The notes beneath the pieces are model-generated. The model saw only the letters and a list, made by a program, of their open reading frames with translations, had not been told where the DNA came from and did not search any database. The translations under genes and the position numbers were made by a program. Shown here in pieces: positions 33,826-41,915 of a stretch of DNA of 64,000 bases. Source of the stretch: Bacteroidota bacterium (GTDB taxonomy: Bacteria; Bacteroidota; Bacteroidia; Cytophagales; Cyclobacteriaceae); contig JAFDYV010000004.1 of assembly GCA_018267275.1 (NCBI GenBank), positions 372,001 to 436,000 on the forward strand, in the 5' to 3' direction. Position 1 is the stretch's first letter. The number at the start of each line of letters is the position of its first letter.

Positions 33826-34887
33826 TCAGGTATAAATGGCTTTTAACTTCAGAAAGGGTTTCTCGATGAAAACAAAAGAGCAACAAGCACAAATGAAAAT
33901 TACGAAGATATTGGTAGGGAAAGCAGTCAAAAACTTTTGCGTCAACCATAGATCGGTACTTCCTAAAAAGAGTTGCTGCCAAATGTAGAGACTGTAAGAA
34001 AGCTTGCCGATTAACCTAAAGGGCTTGGTTTCCAACATGTGGCCGAGTGTTGAGTTTGGGAACAATAGAAAAAAAAGTAGGATGTAAAGATTTGAGAATA
34101 AAATCAAGTTTCCTGACACGAGAAAATGGAGAGCCGAGTAATACTCAACCCTTGAAGATAAAACCAAAATGACAGTGGCCATTAGCAAAAGCCAATATCG
34201 AAGGCGAAACAACTTCTTTTTCAGTTGCTCACGGTGGCGGTCCAGTAAAATTGCCAAGACAACACCATAGAAAAGAAAATCGCAGTGCATAAAAAACACA
34301 CCACCCGTTAATAGAGAAATTTCCGGGAATGAATAGTTCAATACTCTAAAAAAGGAACATACCATTGTCATTACCATCAGGCTTTTGAAGAGATGATTGG
34401 TAACAACACTGGCAATTTTCTTTAATAGAAATGGAAACAATATGTAAAACTGTTCCTCTACTGAAAGGGACCAAGCATGATTAACCAACCAAGAGCTCGG
34501 GAATACAGTTGTGTTTTGAAAAGCATTTAGATTTTGGATGTAAAACAATGCAAACACAATTGCCGAAGAATCTATACTGACAATACCCCAAATCGATAGA
34601 ACTGTGAGAACGAACAAATAGAAATAGTACGCAGGAAATATGCGCAACACCCTTCGCATAAAGAATTTAGCGAAGTTAATTCGGCCTGTTTGCGACAACT
34701 CACTGTTGAGTAAGGTGGCAATTAAAAAACCACTAATTAGAAAAAACAGTCGAACACCAACAGTTCCTGCGTTCCAGTATTCGAACATACTTCTGAACCA
34801 GAGTGGAATTTCTGTGAGCAAAAGGTGTGAGCAAATTACCAAAACAATTGCACATGCCCTTAAGCCATCTAAACACCTTATATACAT
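33826..34887 (-). CDS. Acyltransferase 3 family membrane protein
   Basis: A 353-residue membrane acyltransferase. The start at 34887 (MYIRCLDGLRACAIVLVICS) matches the typical N-terminus with LDGLRA and an early helix with a His (CSHLLL). FFMRRVLRIFPAYYFYLF is the conserved block after the second helix, and WSLSVEEQFYILFPFLL is the family core motif. These enzymes O-acylate sugars of exopolysaccharide, peptidoglycan or O-antigen. The acceptor is unknown. The longer frame to 34974 adds residues without membrane or family features. Confidence 0.85.
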   Translation of the reverse strand: MYIRCLDGLRACAIVLVICSHLLLTEIPLWFRSMFEYWNAGTVGVRLFFLISGFLIATLLNSELSQTGRINFAKFFMRRVLRIFPAYYFYLFVLTVLSIWGIVSIDSSAIVFALFYIQNLNAFQNTTVFPSSWLVNHAWSLSVEEQFYILFPFLLKKIASVVTNHLFKSLMVMTMVCSFFRVLNYSFPEISLLTGGVFFMHCDFLFYGVVLAILLDRHREQLKKKLFRLRYWLLLMATVILVLSSRVEYYSALHFLVSGNLILFSNLYILLFFLLFPNSTLGHMLETKPFRLIGKLSYSLYIWQQLFLGSTDLWLTQKFLTAFPTNIFVIFICACCSFVFIEKPFLKLKAIYT

Positions 34888-34966
34888 TGAACTTGGTTGC
34901 TGTTCACCCGAACAAATATACAGACTTAAACACGCCTTTTGTGGATGATGGTGCCTTGCCAAGCAG

Positions 34967-35329
34967 CTAAGCACGTAGTATCTTATCCATTTTTTTCCCT
35001 TTTGCTAACTCGTCTACAAGTTTATCCAAGTAGCGCACTTGTTGGGTCAATCTATTTTCAATGTCTTCGACCCGGTAGCCGCAAATCACACCCGTTATCA
35101 AACTTGCATTTGGATTGAGTTTCGCATTGGCAAAAAAAACCTCGAACGTTGCGTTGAGGTCAATCATCTGTTGAAGTTGCTCGCTAGTGAAACCCGTTAA
35201 CCATTCGATGACCTGATGAAGCTCTTGCTTGGTTCTCCCTTTTGTCTCTACCTTTTTCAAGTAATGGGGGTATACCGAGGCAAATGTCATTTGAGCAATT
35301 TTGTGATCGTGGTGTGCAGTAGTTACCAT
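34967..35329 (-). CDS. DUF2200 family protein
   Basis: A 120-residue soluble protein with the text MTFASVYPHYLKKVETKGRT and ELHQVIEWLTGFTSEQLQQM, a close match to DUF2200. It has no membrane segments. The function is unknown; the domain is widespread as a stand-alone protein. It is followed on the same strand by the acyltransferase gene after 79 bases. A decayed gene piece lies upstream. Confidence 0.82.
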   Translation of the reverse strand: MVTTAHHDHKIAQMTFASVYPHYLKKVETKGRTKQELHQVIEWLTGFTSEQLQQMIDLNATFEVFFANAKLNPNASLITGVICGYRVEDIENRLTQQVRYLDKLVDELAKGKKMDKILRA

Positions 35330-35377
35330 GGTTATGCGATTTTTACAAGTTGCTCTTTTCTCTTTAATGCATTTTTA

Positions 35378-35545
35378 CTATCCCATTGAATTTCTTGTCA
35401 TGTCTTCAGTTTCTTTTTGAATGAAGCGGGCGTGCCACATTTTATTTTCAGTCCAAAAAGCTTTGTTCATAATATTTGCAAGTAAATCGCAAATTTTCTC
35501 GTCAGCTGTCGTTTGGACTTTATTAATCTTTTTTGCGGTTAGCGT
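35378..35545 (-). pseudogene. Truncated remnant of a DUF1801/YdhG-like gene
   Basis: The 217-base gap between the S9 peptidase stop and DUF2200 contains, on the minus strand, an open frame to TAG (35378-35380). It reads KINKVQTTADEKICDLLAN followed by NKAFWTENKMWHARF. This resembles the DUF1801-type line with DxEICDLLAxxINxxLPEAENKxWHAHP, but the proline-rich and GNP-containing remainder is missing. No start codon precedes it in the right place. I read it as a decayed fragment. The family match is from memory. Confidence 0.4.
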
Positions 35546-35546
35546 G

Positions 35547-37724
35547 TTACTTCATCGTAGCAGCTGGCGGCTCAGGGTGCTTCGCATATCGCTCAAAGAA
35601 TTCTATTGTGCGCAAGAGGTGGTCCATCATACGCCCCGGGTTGCCGCTGCGCGTCAGTTCATGCCCTTCTTTTGGATAGCGAACATACTCAACTGGTTTG
35701 TTCAGAATCTTCAAGCTCTTGTAAAGCATTTCAGATTGCATTACACCTGTGCGCAAATCTTGGTCGCCATGGATGATAAGCAACGGTGTATTGATTTTAT
35801 CTACGTAAGTGAGTGGAGACTCGGAGTCGAGCAACGCCTTTGTCTCTTTCTGCCAGGGGTAACCACCAAAGTTGGTGGGCACCAATCGCCACGCGTTGCC
35901 CTCGCCCATAAAGGTTGTTAAATCATAAACGCCTCGCTGCGCGTTGGCTGCTTTAAAGCGATTGTCATGACTGATGATCCAAGCCACCATGTAGCCTGCG
36001 TAGCTTCCACCCTCCACAAAAAGATTGTCTTTGTCAATCCATGCGTGTTGTTTCATGGCTTCGTCCAACGAGGCGAGAATGTCTCCCGCAGGGCTCGCGC
36101 CCCAGTCTTTGTAGTTTCCTTTTTTGAATTTATCACCGTAGCCACCGCTGCCGCGCGGGTTACTGTACACCACACCATAACCCCAACTGTTTTCGAGCTG
36201 ATACTCATGCCACATACTGAAAATGCCAGGGCCCCACATGGCAGAGGGGCCACCGTGTATGTTGAGAAGTGTGGGATATTTGAGTCCGTCTTTTCGGTTC
36301 ACCGGTTCCATCACCCAATATTGCACTTTGGTGCCATCGGGCCGGGTAAGCCAATACTCTTTTGGTGTTACAATGTGTTTGCCTTGCACCCAACCTTCGT
36401 TCAGTTTGGTCATTTGCTTGTTCGACTTGTCTTTCAGGTTGTACAGATAAACCTCCCAAGGATTTTTGGTTTCGGTAAGGGCATACACTACTTTGTCTCC
36501 TTGCAAATCAAAATCGTTGAGCCCGTTATCGTTCCCAATAACTCTTGTCACGCTGCCTCCCTTGGCTGCCACCACGAATAATGGAATATCCCCCTCTGTT
36601 TGAGAGGTAAAATAAATGCTCTTGCTATCAGCGCTCCAAGCAGATTGCCCCGCGTCTCTATCAAATGCTGCGGTAAGCGAAATGGGGTTGTTGCCATTTG
36701 CATTCGCAACCGCCAATTGTGTTTGCGTGGCGTGGCGATTGGCCAGCACTTCGGCATAAAATAAAATCTGTGTGCCATCGGGCGAGTATTTGGCGTTGGA
36801 GAGACTGTAGCCCGGCCAAGTCAAAAACTCCCGTGCTGATTTTGTTTCAACATCTATGATCCAAAGGTCAGTGTCCTGCTCATCATCGGGCGCTACTTTG
36901 TAAACGCGCGAGTGGCAAATGATTTTCTTGCCATCAGGGCTCCACTCGGCACCTTCAAAATCTTGATAGCCACTGGTGAGTGGCGTTGGCTTTTCATCGC
37001 TGCCAATGGTTTTGATAAACAGATGCGTAAAATCTTCTTCAGGTTGCAGATTTAGTTCTCCTTGCAGTTGTTGGCGGTTCAACACGCGCGGATTGTTTTC
37101 AAAATTGTTCTTGCTTAGCCATGCGCGCACTTCTTCTAATGTGCCATCGGGGCTAGCTTTGATGTTTTTTCTTTCTTCTGGTTTCAGTTTTTTCCAGTTG
37201 GGTTCATCGCCCAATGCCCTGCCGGGCCGCTCGTAGGTCCATGGTAGTACGCCTTCGATGGCATAAAAAGGAATAGAAGAATTGAACAAAATCTTTTTTC
37301 CGTCCGGGCTCCAGCGGGGGTTGCTCGCCCCAAATTCTGATTTAGTAATGGAATAGGCCTCGCCACCGCCCAAGGGCAAGAGCCATATCTGCGATTTGTC
37401 ATTTTCACTTCGCACAAAGGCGAGCGTTTTACCATCGGGGCTCCACTGGGGTTGGCCATCGGTTTTGTCACCAAAGGTTAACTGTCGTGGTTCGTCTTTG
37501 CCTGCGAGATCCAGTAAATACAAATGCCTTGTATAGTAATACTCATTTTCGTTTTTCACCGCCTTGCGGTTGACAACCATTACCGCTTTGCTGCCATCGG
37601 GTGAAATTTGGATGCCGTTGGTGGTGACAATCTTCATCAAGTCGCCAGCCACAATAGGGGTTTTGGTTTGGGCAGAGGCAGCAAAACTTATGATGACAAG
37701 AACGAGCAGGTTAAATGTTTTCAT
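35547..37724 (-). CDS. S9-family prolyl oligopeptidase-type peptidase, exported
   Basis: A 725-residue protein with a signal peptide (MKTFNLLVLVIISFAASAQ). The N-terminal beta-propeller has WD-like SPDG repeats (ISPDGSKAVMVVN, WSPDGKTLAFVRS, WSPDGKKILFNSS), and the C-terminal alpha/beta hydrolase holds the nucleophile in VEGGSYAGYM, the aspartate in IIHGDQDLRTG and the histidine in PKEGHELTR. Such periplasmic or surface dipeptidyl/acylaminoacyl peptidases remove short peptides from proteins and peptides. A second member of the family lies next to it on the same strand, 52 bases apart. Confidence 0.92.
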   Translation of the reverse strand: MKTFNLLVLVIISFAASAQTKTPIVAGDLMKIVTTNGIQISPDGSKAVMVVNRKAVKNENEYYYTRHLYLLDLAGKDEPRQLTFGDKTDGQPQWSPDGKTLAFVRSENDKSQIWLLPLGGGEAYSITKSEFGASNPRWSPDGKKILFNSSIPFYAIEGVLPWTYERPGRALGDEPNWKKLKPEERKNIKASPDGTLEEVRAWLSKNNFENNPRVLNRQQLQGELNLQPEEDFTHLFIKTIGSDEKPTPLTSGYQDFEGAEWSPDGKKIICHSRVYKVAPDDEQDTDLWIIDVETKSAREFLTWPGYSLSNAKYSPDGTQILFYAEVLANRHATQTQLAVANANGNNPISLTAAFDRDAGQSAWSADSKSIYFTSQTEGDIPLFVVAAKGGSVTRVIGNDNGLNDFDLQGDKVVYALTETKNPWEVYLYNLKDKSNKQMTKLNEGWVQGKHIVTPKEYWLTRPDGTKVQYWVMEPVNRKDGLKYPTLLNIHGGPSAMWGPGIFSMWHEYQLENSWGYGVVYSNPRGSGGYGDKFKKGNYKDWGASPAGDILASLDEAMKQHAWIDKDNLFVEGGSYAGYMVAWIISHDNRFKAANAQRGVYDLTTFMGEGNAWRLVPTNFGGYPWQKETKALLDSESPLTYVDKINTPLLIIHGDQDLRTGVMQSEMLYKSLKILNKPVEYVRYPKEGHELTRSGNPGRMMDHLLRTIEFFERYAKHPEPPAATMK

Positions 37725-37776
37725 ATTCTAGGATTTCATTTTTAAAACAATGTATTCAAAGTACGATGTGCCATAA

Positions 37777-39828
37777 CTACTTCTTTTCCCCCAACGGCAA
37801 CTCCACTTTTTCTCCCCACACATATTTGTTAAACCACTGCCAGTTGTGCCAGTTGGCGGCCAAGCGTTCTTTTGGTTTGCTAATGCCATGGCCAAAGCCT
37901 TTGTACACGATTAATTCTGCTGGCACATTTTTGTCGCGCAGGCCTTGCAGTAATTCATATGCGTTTGAAATGGGCACGCGCCTGTCCAATTCTCCGTGCT
38001 GGATCAGCGTGGGCGTTTTCGCGTTGTTGATATTGGTCATGGGCGATGTTTTTTTGTAAATCATTTCATCGCTCCACGGGGTTGCCTTCAAATATTGGCG
38101 CGTAAACGGATGGATGTCGGTGCTCACGTAGTACGTTACCCAGTTGCTGATGCCCGCACCAACCGAAATCGCCTTAAAGACATTGGTGTTGGTGGTGAGG
38201 AAAGCAGAAATGTATCCACCCTGGCTCCAACCCATGCTGCCCATTTTGGTTTTGTCGATCATGCCTTTTTTATCGAGGTAGTCGATGCCGCTCATTACAT
38301 CCCACATATCGCCCACGCCAAGGTTTTTCACATTCAGTGAACGGAATGCTTCTCCGTAGCCTGCCGAACCTCGGTAATTGGGTCGCAACACCAAGCAACC
38401 CTTGTCGAGCCATTGCAACACCGGATAAACGCTTCCGGGCACAGGGTTAGGTGTGTCAATGCCAGTAGGGCCGCCATGGATCATCACGAGCAAGGGATAT
38501 TTTTTGGATGGATCGTAATTTTTGGGCTTGTGCAACACGCCTTCAATGGTCGCTCCGTCTTTACTTTTCCAAGTGATCACTTCACTTTGTGCTGTCTTCC
38601 AATCTTTGATCTGGGCAGTCATGTTGGTAATTTGTTGTCGAGATTCAGCATTCGCTATTGTAAATACCTCACTAACTTGGTCATCGTTACGACCTGTAAA
38701 CGCCATTGTCTTTCCGTCTTTCGAAAATGAGAGACTAAATACTTGGTCAGGGAATCCGCCAAGCTTTAAGAAGGTGCCAGTGATGGGGTTGATATTATAA
38801 ACCGGTCTTTTTGTTTTGTTCCAAATCGCGGAAAATATTCCTGTTGCTTCCCAGGAAAACCCGCCAAGGTCTTCATCTAAATCTTTCGCCAATTGCCGAG
38901 TTGCTTTTGTTTCCAGATTGATGGCAAACAATTTAGAATTCGTATAAAAATTGGAAACAGTATCATTCAAGTTGGTGGTGTACAAGAGTTCTTTCGAATC
39001 GGGCGACCAATCTTCAAACGAGTCGCCACTAGGGTTGGTCACCACCGATGTGACTTTTTTTGTTGCGATGTCAACCACCGAGATGTCGGATTTTACAAAT
39101 GAATTAATGAGCGGGTCGGGCTGGTGGCTGAAGGCGATTTTAGTTCCATCGGGTGAAACGGAAAAACCGGTGACGGTAAACTTGCCTTCAGTAATGCGCT
39201 TAGCTTTTGGCCATTCGATGCAACCGGCTTTCACTTTCAGTGAGTCCACTGTTTCATAGCACGGTCGTTCCGATGGGTCTTGCATGTCAGGGTTGAATTC
39301 GATTTGCCACAAATGTGAAAGTGTGAACTCTTTGTCGTCTGCTTCAAAAGCGCCATATCTCTTTTCTCTTTCCTTTTTAGCTTTATCGTCTTTCTCGGCC
39401 TTTACAAACACAAGCCGTTTCCCATCCGGATGCCATTCATAAAATGCAATGCCCTCCTCTTCACGTGTAATGGCACGGGCCTCTCCGCCATTTACCCTCA
39501 AAACGTAAATTTGATTTTTGTTGCCACGGTCGGAAAGAAACGCGAGCCACTGGCCATCGGGCGAGAATAAAGGACCTGTGCTGTTTTTTGGATTATGGGT
39601 GAGTTGAAAGGGTTTGCCTCCTTCACGATACATCCAGATTTCGGTATCGTATCGGTTGTCGTTCCAATCGGTGGTTTGCACGGTATAGGCCACTGCTTTC
39701 CCATCAGGCGAAAGCTGCACATTACCTACGTTGCGCAATGAAATTACTTCTTCAATGCTCGGCACGTGTTGACTCCGAGCTAAACTGAATGTTATCAAAC
39801 AAATGATGATGGACGCGCTTGTTTTCAT
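37777..39828 (-). CDS. S9-family peptidase, second tandem copy
   Basis: A 683-residue exported protein from ATG 39828 (MKTSASIIICLITFSLARSQ); the 12 residues before it in the longer frame are spurious. The N-terminal propeller reads LSPDGKAVAYTV, FSPDGQWLAFLS and WHPDGKRLVFVKA. The catalytic Ser is in GSMGWSQGGYIS, the Asp in IQHGELDRRVPI and the His in KGFGHGISKP. It is clearly distinct in sequence from the adjacent S9 gene rather than a recent duplicate. The specificity is not readable from the sequence. Confidence 0.92.
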   Translation of the reverse strand: MKTSASIIICLITFSLARSQHVPSIEEVISLRNVGNVQLSPDGKAVAYTVQTTDWNDNRYDTEIWMYREGGKPFQLTHNPKNSTGPLFSPDGQWLAFLSDRGNKNQIYVLRVNGGEARAITREEEGIAFYEWHPDGKRLVFVKAEKDDKAKKEREKRYGAFEADDKEFTLSHLWQIEFNPDMQDPSERPCYETVDSLKVKAGCIEWPKAKRITEGKFTVTGFSVSPDGTKIAFSHQPDPLINSFVKSDISVVDIATKKVTSVVTNPSGDSFEDWSPDSKELLYTTNLNDTVSNFYTNSKLFAINLETKATRQLAKDLDEDLGGFSWEATGIFSAIWNKTKRPVYNINPITGTFLKLGGFPDQVFSLSFSKDGKTMAFTGRNDDQVSEVFTIANAESRQQITNMTAQIKDWKTAQSEVITWKSKDGATIEGVLHKPKNYDPSKKYPLLVMIHGGPTGIDTPNPVPGSVYPVLQWLDKGCLVLRPNYRGSAGYGEAFRSLNVKNLGVGDMWDVMSGIDYLDKKGMIDKTKMGSMGWSQGGYISAFLTTNTNVFKAISVGAGISNWVTYYVSTDIHPFTRQYLKATPWSDEMIYKKTSPMTNINNAKTPTLIQHGELDRRVPISNAYELLQGLRDKNVPAELIVYKGFGHGISKPKERLAANWHNWQWFNKYVWGEKVELPLGEKK

Positions 39829-39931
39829 GGCTTCAGAATGATTGGTGCAATAACAAAGCAACAAAATTTTCTGTGTTGTGTGCCCTTTATTTTACGACTG
39901 GCAGAAGATATCGTGCAAGCGGAATGGCATA

Positions 39932-39962
39932 TTTCGCAAGGGTGATTTTCACCTTATATTTG
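39932..39962 (+). promoter_or_regulatory. Promoter for the IF2N-like gene
   Basis: TATATTTG at 39955-39962 is a full TAnnTTTG -7 box. TTTC at 39932-39935, 19 bases upstream, is a near -33 box. Transcription would start about 20 bases before the ATG at 39988. Confidence 0.5.
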
Positions 39963-39987
39963 CGGGAAATCCTGAATTATCATTTTT

Positions 39988-40686
39988 ATGCGACTAGCGC
40001 AGTTGGCCAGAAAACTATCCATAAAGCAAAGTGAGGTGGTGGCCTTTTTGGCAAATCAGAATATCAGCATAGCCGATAACTCCAATGCCCGTGTTGAAGA
40101 AGAACACATGCGGTTGGTAATACAAAATTTTGCGCCTCATTTGATGGAGGAGGTTTTTGCGCAAGAGGCAGAAGAACAAGCTTCCCCCGAACAGGTTGTT
40201 GAAAACGCATTGGAAGAATCACCTGAGCAAGAAGTTGAAGTGGTAGCCGAGGCAAGGCAAGAAGTGACGGAGTTGTCAGATGCTCTTTTACCGGAAGTAA
40301 TCAAAGCTCCAAAAGTAGAGTTGCAAGGTTTGAAGGTGTTGGGAAAAATTGAGTTACCGGAGCCCAAAAAGAAAGAGGGAACAGAGCAAAAGGCAGAGAA
40401 CCGCCCCGCCCGAGAACGGAGAGAAAAGAAGTCTTTTGAGCGAAGGGAAAAACATAACCCCATTGCGCTGCAGCGCGAACGTGAAGAACGCCAGGCGGAA
40501 CAAAAGCGGCAGGAGAAACTAAAAGCCGAAAAAGAACTAAAGACCAAACGCTACCTCAACAAAGTAAAACCACAAACAGCTAAGCCTGTGAAGTTGGTAA
40601 AAGAAGAAGTTGAGGAAATGCGATTTGAAGAAGAACCTCAACCCAAGAGCCTGCTGGGCCGTTTTTGGAAATGGCTGCGTACGTAA
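39988..40686 (+). CDS. IF2N-like domain protein with a long charged tail
   Basis: A 232-residue protein. Residues 1-50 (MRLAQLARKLSIKQSEVVAF, LANQNISIADNSNARVEEEH) resemble the IF2-N winged domain found at the start of bacterial translation initiation factor IF-2. After it comes a Glu-rich stretch, then a very basic Lys/Arg/Glu coil (about residues 130-205; for example REEQR-type repeats in the segment ending LKTKRYLNKVKPQ) and a short hydrophobic C-terminus (LLGRFWKWLRT). No GTPase domain is present. It overlaps the ribosome-rescue gene arfB by 16 bases. A ribosome- or RNA-linked role is inference. Confidence 0.7.
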   Translation: MRLAQLARKLSIKQSEVVAFLANQNISIADNSNARVEEEHMRLVIQNFAPHLMEEVFAQEAEEQASPEQVVENALEESPEQEVEVVAEARQEVTELSDALLPEVIKAPKVELQGLKVLGKIELPEPKKKEGTEQKAENRPARERREKKSFERREKHNPIALQREREERQAEQKRQEKLKAEKELKTKRYLNKVKPQTAKPVKLVKEEVEEMRFEEEPQPKSLLGRFWKWLRT

Positions 40687-41102
40687 ACCCATCGGCAAGA
40701 AAAGTAACGGCTTCGTTGGTGAACAGCGAGTTGTTGTTTTCCACTTCGCGCAGCAGCGGGCCGGGTGGCCAAAACGTCAACAAAGTCAATTCAAAAGTTA
40801 CGTTGCGTTGGTCCCTCGCCAATTCTACAATTCTTACAGAAGAAGAAAAAGAACTGTTGCTTCGCAAACTTGCCTCGCGGCTAACAACAGAAGGGGAGTT
40901 GATGATTATTTCACAAGAGAGCCGTTCGCAACAACAGAACAAAGAGTTGGCCATTGAAAAGTTAGATGCGTTGCTGACCAAAGCATTTACCAAAAAGAAA
41001 GTGCGCAAGGCAACCAAACCCTCAAAGGCAGCAGTACAAAACCGAATCGAAAAAAAGAAACGCCATTCTGAAAAGAAGAAAATGCGAAGGGTTGATTATT
41101 GA
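40671..41102 (+). CDS. arfB: Alternative ribosome-rescue factor ArfB (YaeJ) family
   Basis: A 143-residue class I release-factor domain with the GGQ motif in SRSSGPGGQNVNKVNSKV near residue 30. The C-terminal tail is very basic (KKKVRKATKPSKAAVQNRIE, KKRHSEKKKMRR), which is the part of ArfB that enters the empty mRNA channel of a stalled ribosome. It hydrolyses peptidyl-tRNA there. The start at ATG 40671 lies within the end of the IF2N-like gene, so the two are translationally coupled. Confidence 0.92.
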   Translation: MAAYVNPSARKVTASLVNSELLFSTSRSSGPGGQNVNKVNSKVTLRWSLANSTILTEEEKELLLRKLASRLTTEGELMIISQESRSQQQNKELAIEKLDALLTKAFTKKKVRKATKPSKAAVQNRIEKKKRHSEKKKMRRVDY

Positions 41103-41143
41103 ACTTTTACGCTTGCGTCATGGTTCACCAACAAAACCTAACC

Positions 41144-41611
41144 ATGACTACACTACAGATTTGCTTGTTGCAATGGGATGCCCTCAACAAGCGCATGCTC
41201 AAAACGATTGATTCCATCAGCGAAGAAAATTTTAATAAGCCGATTGTGGAAGGCGGCAACTCTCCTTCTTGGATTATCGGCCATTTAGTGGAAGCAGATG
41301 ATGCCTTATTGGAATTGTTGGGAATTGGCAAGCGATTGTTCCCTGACCTTACAAAGATTTACCATCACGAGCGTGGCACAAACCAAACAGGTCACCTTAC
41401 AAAACAAGAAATCTTACAGCGGTTTAAATCTGTTTTCGAAGCGCTCGACAAAGCATTTAAGAGTTGGAGCGAAGCTGATTGGCTCATGCGCCACACAGCG
41501 GTTTCGGAAGAGGAATTCAAAAAAGAACCTCACCGGAACCGACTAAACGTAATGCTGAGCCGTGTCTCCCACAAAGCCTCACATCTCGGGCAAATAGCTT
41601 TGGTGAAATAG
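41144..41611 (+). CDS. DinB-family protein
   Basis: A 155-residue protein from ATG 41144 (MTTLQICLLQWDALNKRMLK). The DinB pattern is visible in PSWIIGHLVEADD (first His) and SRVSHKASHLGQIALVK (two further His). A four-helix metal-binding bundle is expected; the function is unknown. It lies 41 bases after arfB in the same direction and about 80 bases before feoA. Confidence 0.82.
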   Translation: MTTLQICLLQWDALNKRMLKTIDSISEENFNKPIVEGGNSPSWIIGHLVEADDALLELLGIGKRLFPDLTKIYHHERGTNQTGHLTKQEILQRFKSVFEALDKAFKSWSEADWLMRHTAVSEEEFKKEPHRNRLNVMLSRVSHKASHLGQIALVK

Positions 41612-41668
41612 CGGAAAAGGCTGACTCGAATCATTGTTTGGCAACGTCTTCGGCTCTATATTGCGCTG

Positions 41669-41685
41669 TTTAAAATCAGTCTAAA
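41669..41685. promoter_or_regulatory. Possible iron-regulator site upstream of feoA
   Basis: TTTAAAATCAGTCTAAA sits 6 bases before the feoA start and has TTTA/TAAA ends. It resembles A/T-rich iron boxes (Fur- or DtxR-type) but is an imperfect dyad. The evidence is position plus loose similarity only. Confidence 0.28.
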
Positions 41686-41690
41686 TAAGG

Positions 41691-41915
41691 ATGGCGAAAA
41701 ACGTGGCAGAAATGAAACCGGGAGAAACTGCAGTAATCGCCCATTTTGATGATGAGCAAATTGCAGTGAAGTTGATGGAAATGGGTTTTTTGCCCGGCAC
41801 GGCCGTTCGGTTTAATTTTTCGGCTCCTTTTGGCGACCCCATCTGCGTAACAGTTTCTGATTACGACCTGTCGCTTCGGCTTGATGAAGCTGCCACCATT
41901 TCAATCATCAACTGA
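41691..41915 (+). CDS. feoA: Ferrous iron transport protein A
   Basis: A 74-residue SH3-like protein (EMKPGETAVIAHFDDEQIAV, KLMEMGFLPGTAVRF) ending in LDEAATISII. FeoA binds FeoB and is needed for ferrous iron uptake. Its stop overlaps the feoB start in TGATG (feoA TGA at 41913-41915, feoB ATG at 41915). Confidence 0.94.
   Translation: MAKNVAEMKPGETAVIAHFDDEQIAVKLMEMGFLPGTAVRFNFSAPFGDPICVTVSDYDLSLRLDEAATISIIN

Noticed and set aside
35967..36581. 204-residue frame opposite the first S9 peptidase
   Set aside because: Shadow of a real exported peptidase; the true gene is on the minus strand with catalytic triad and signal peptide.
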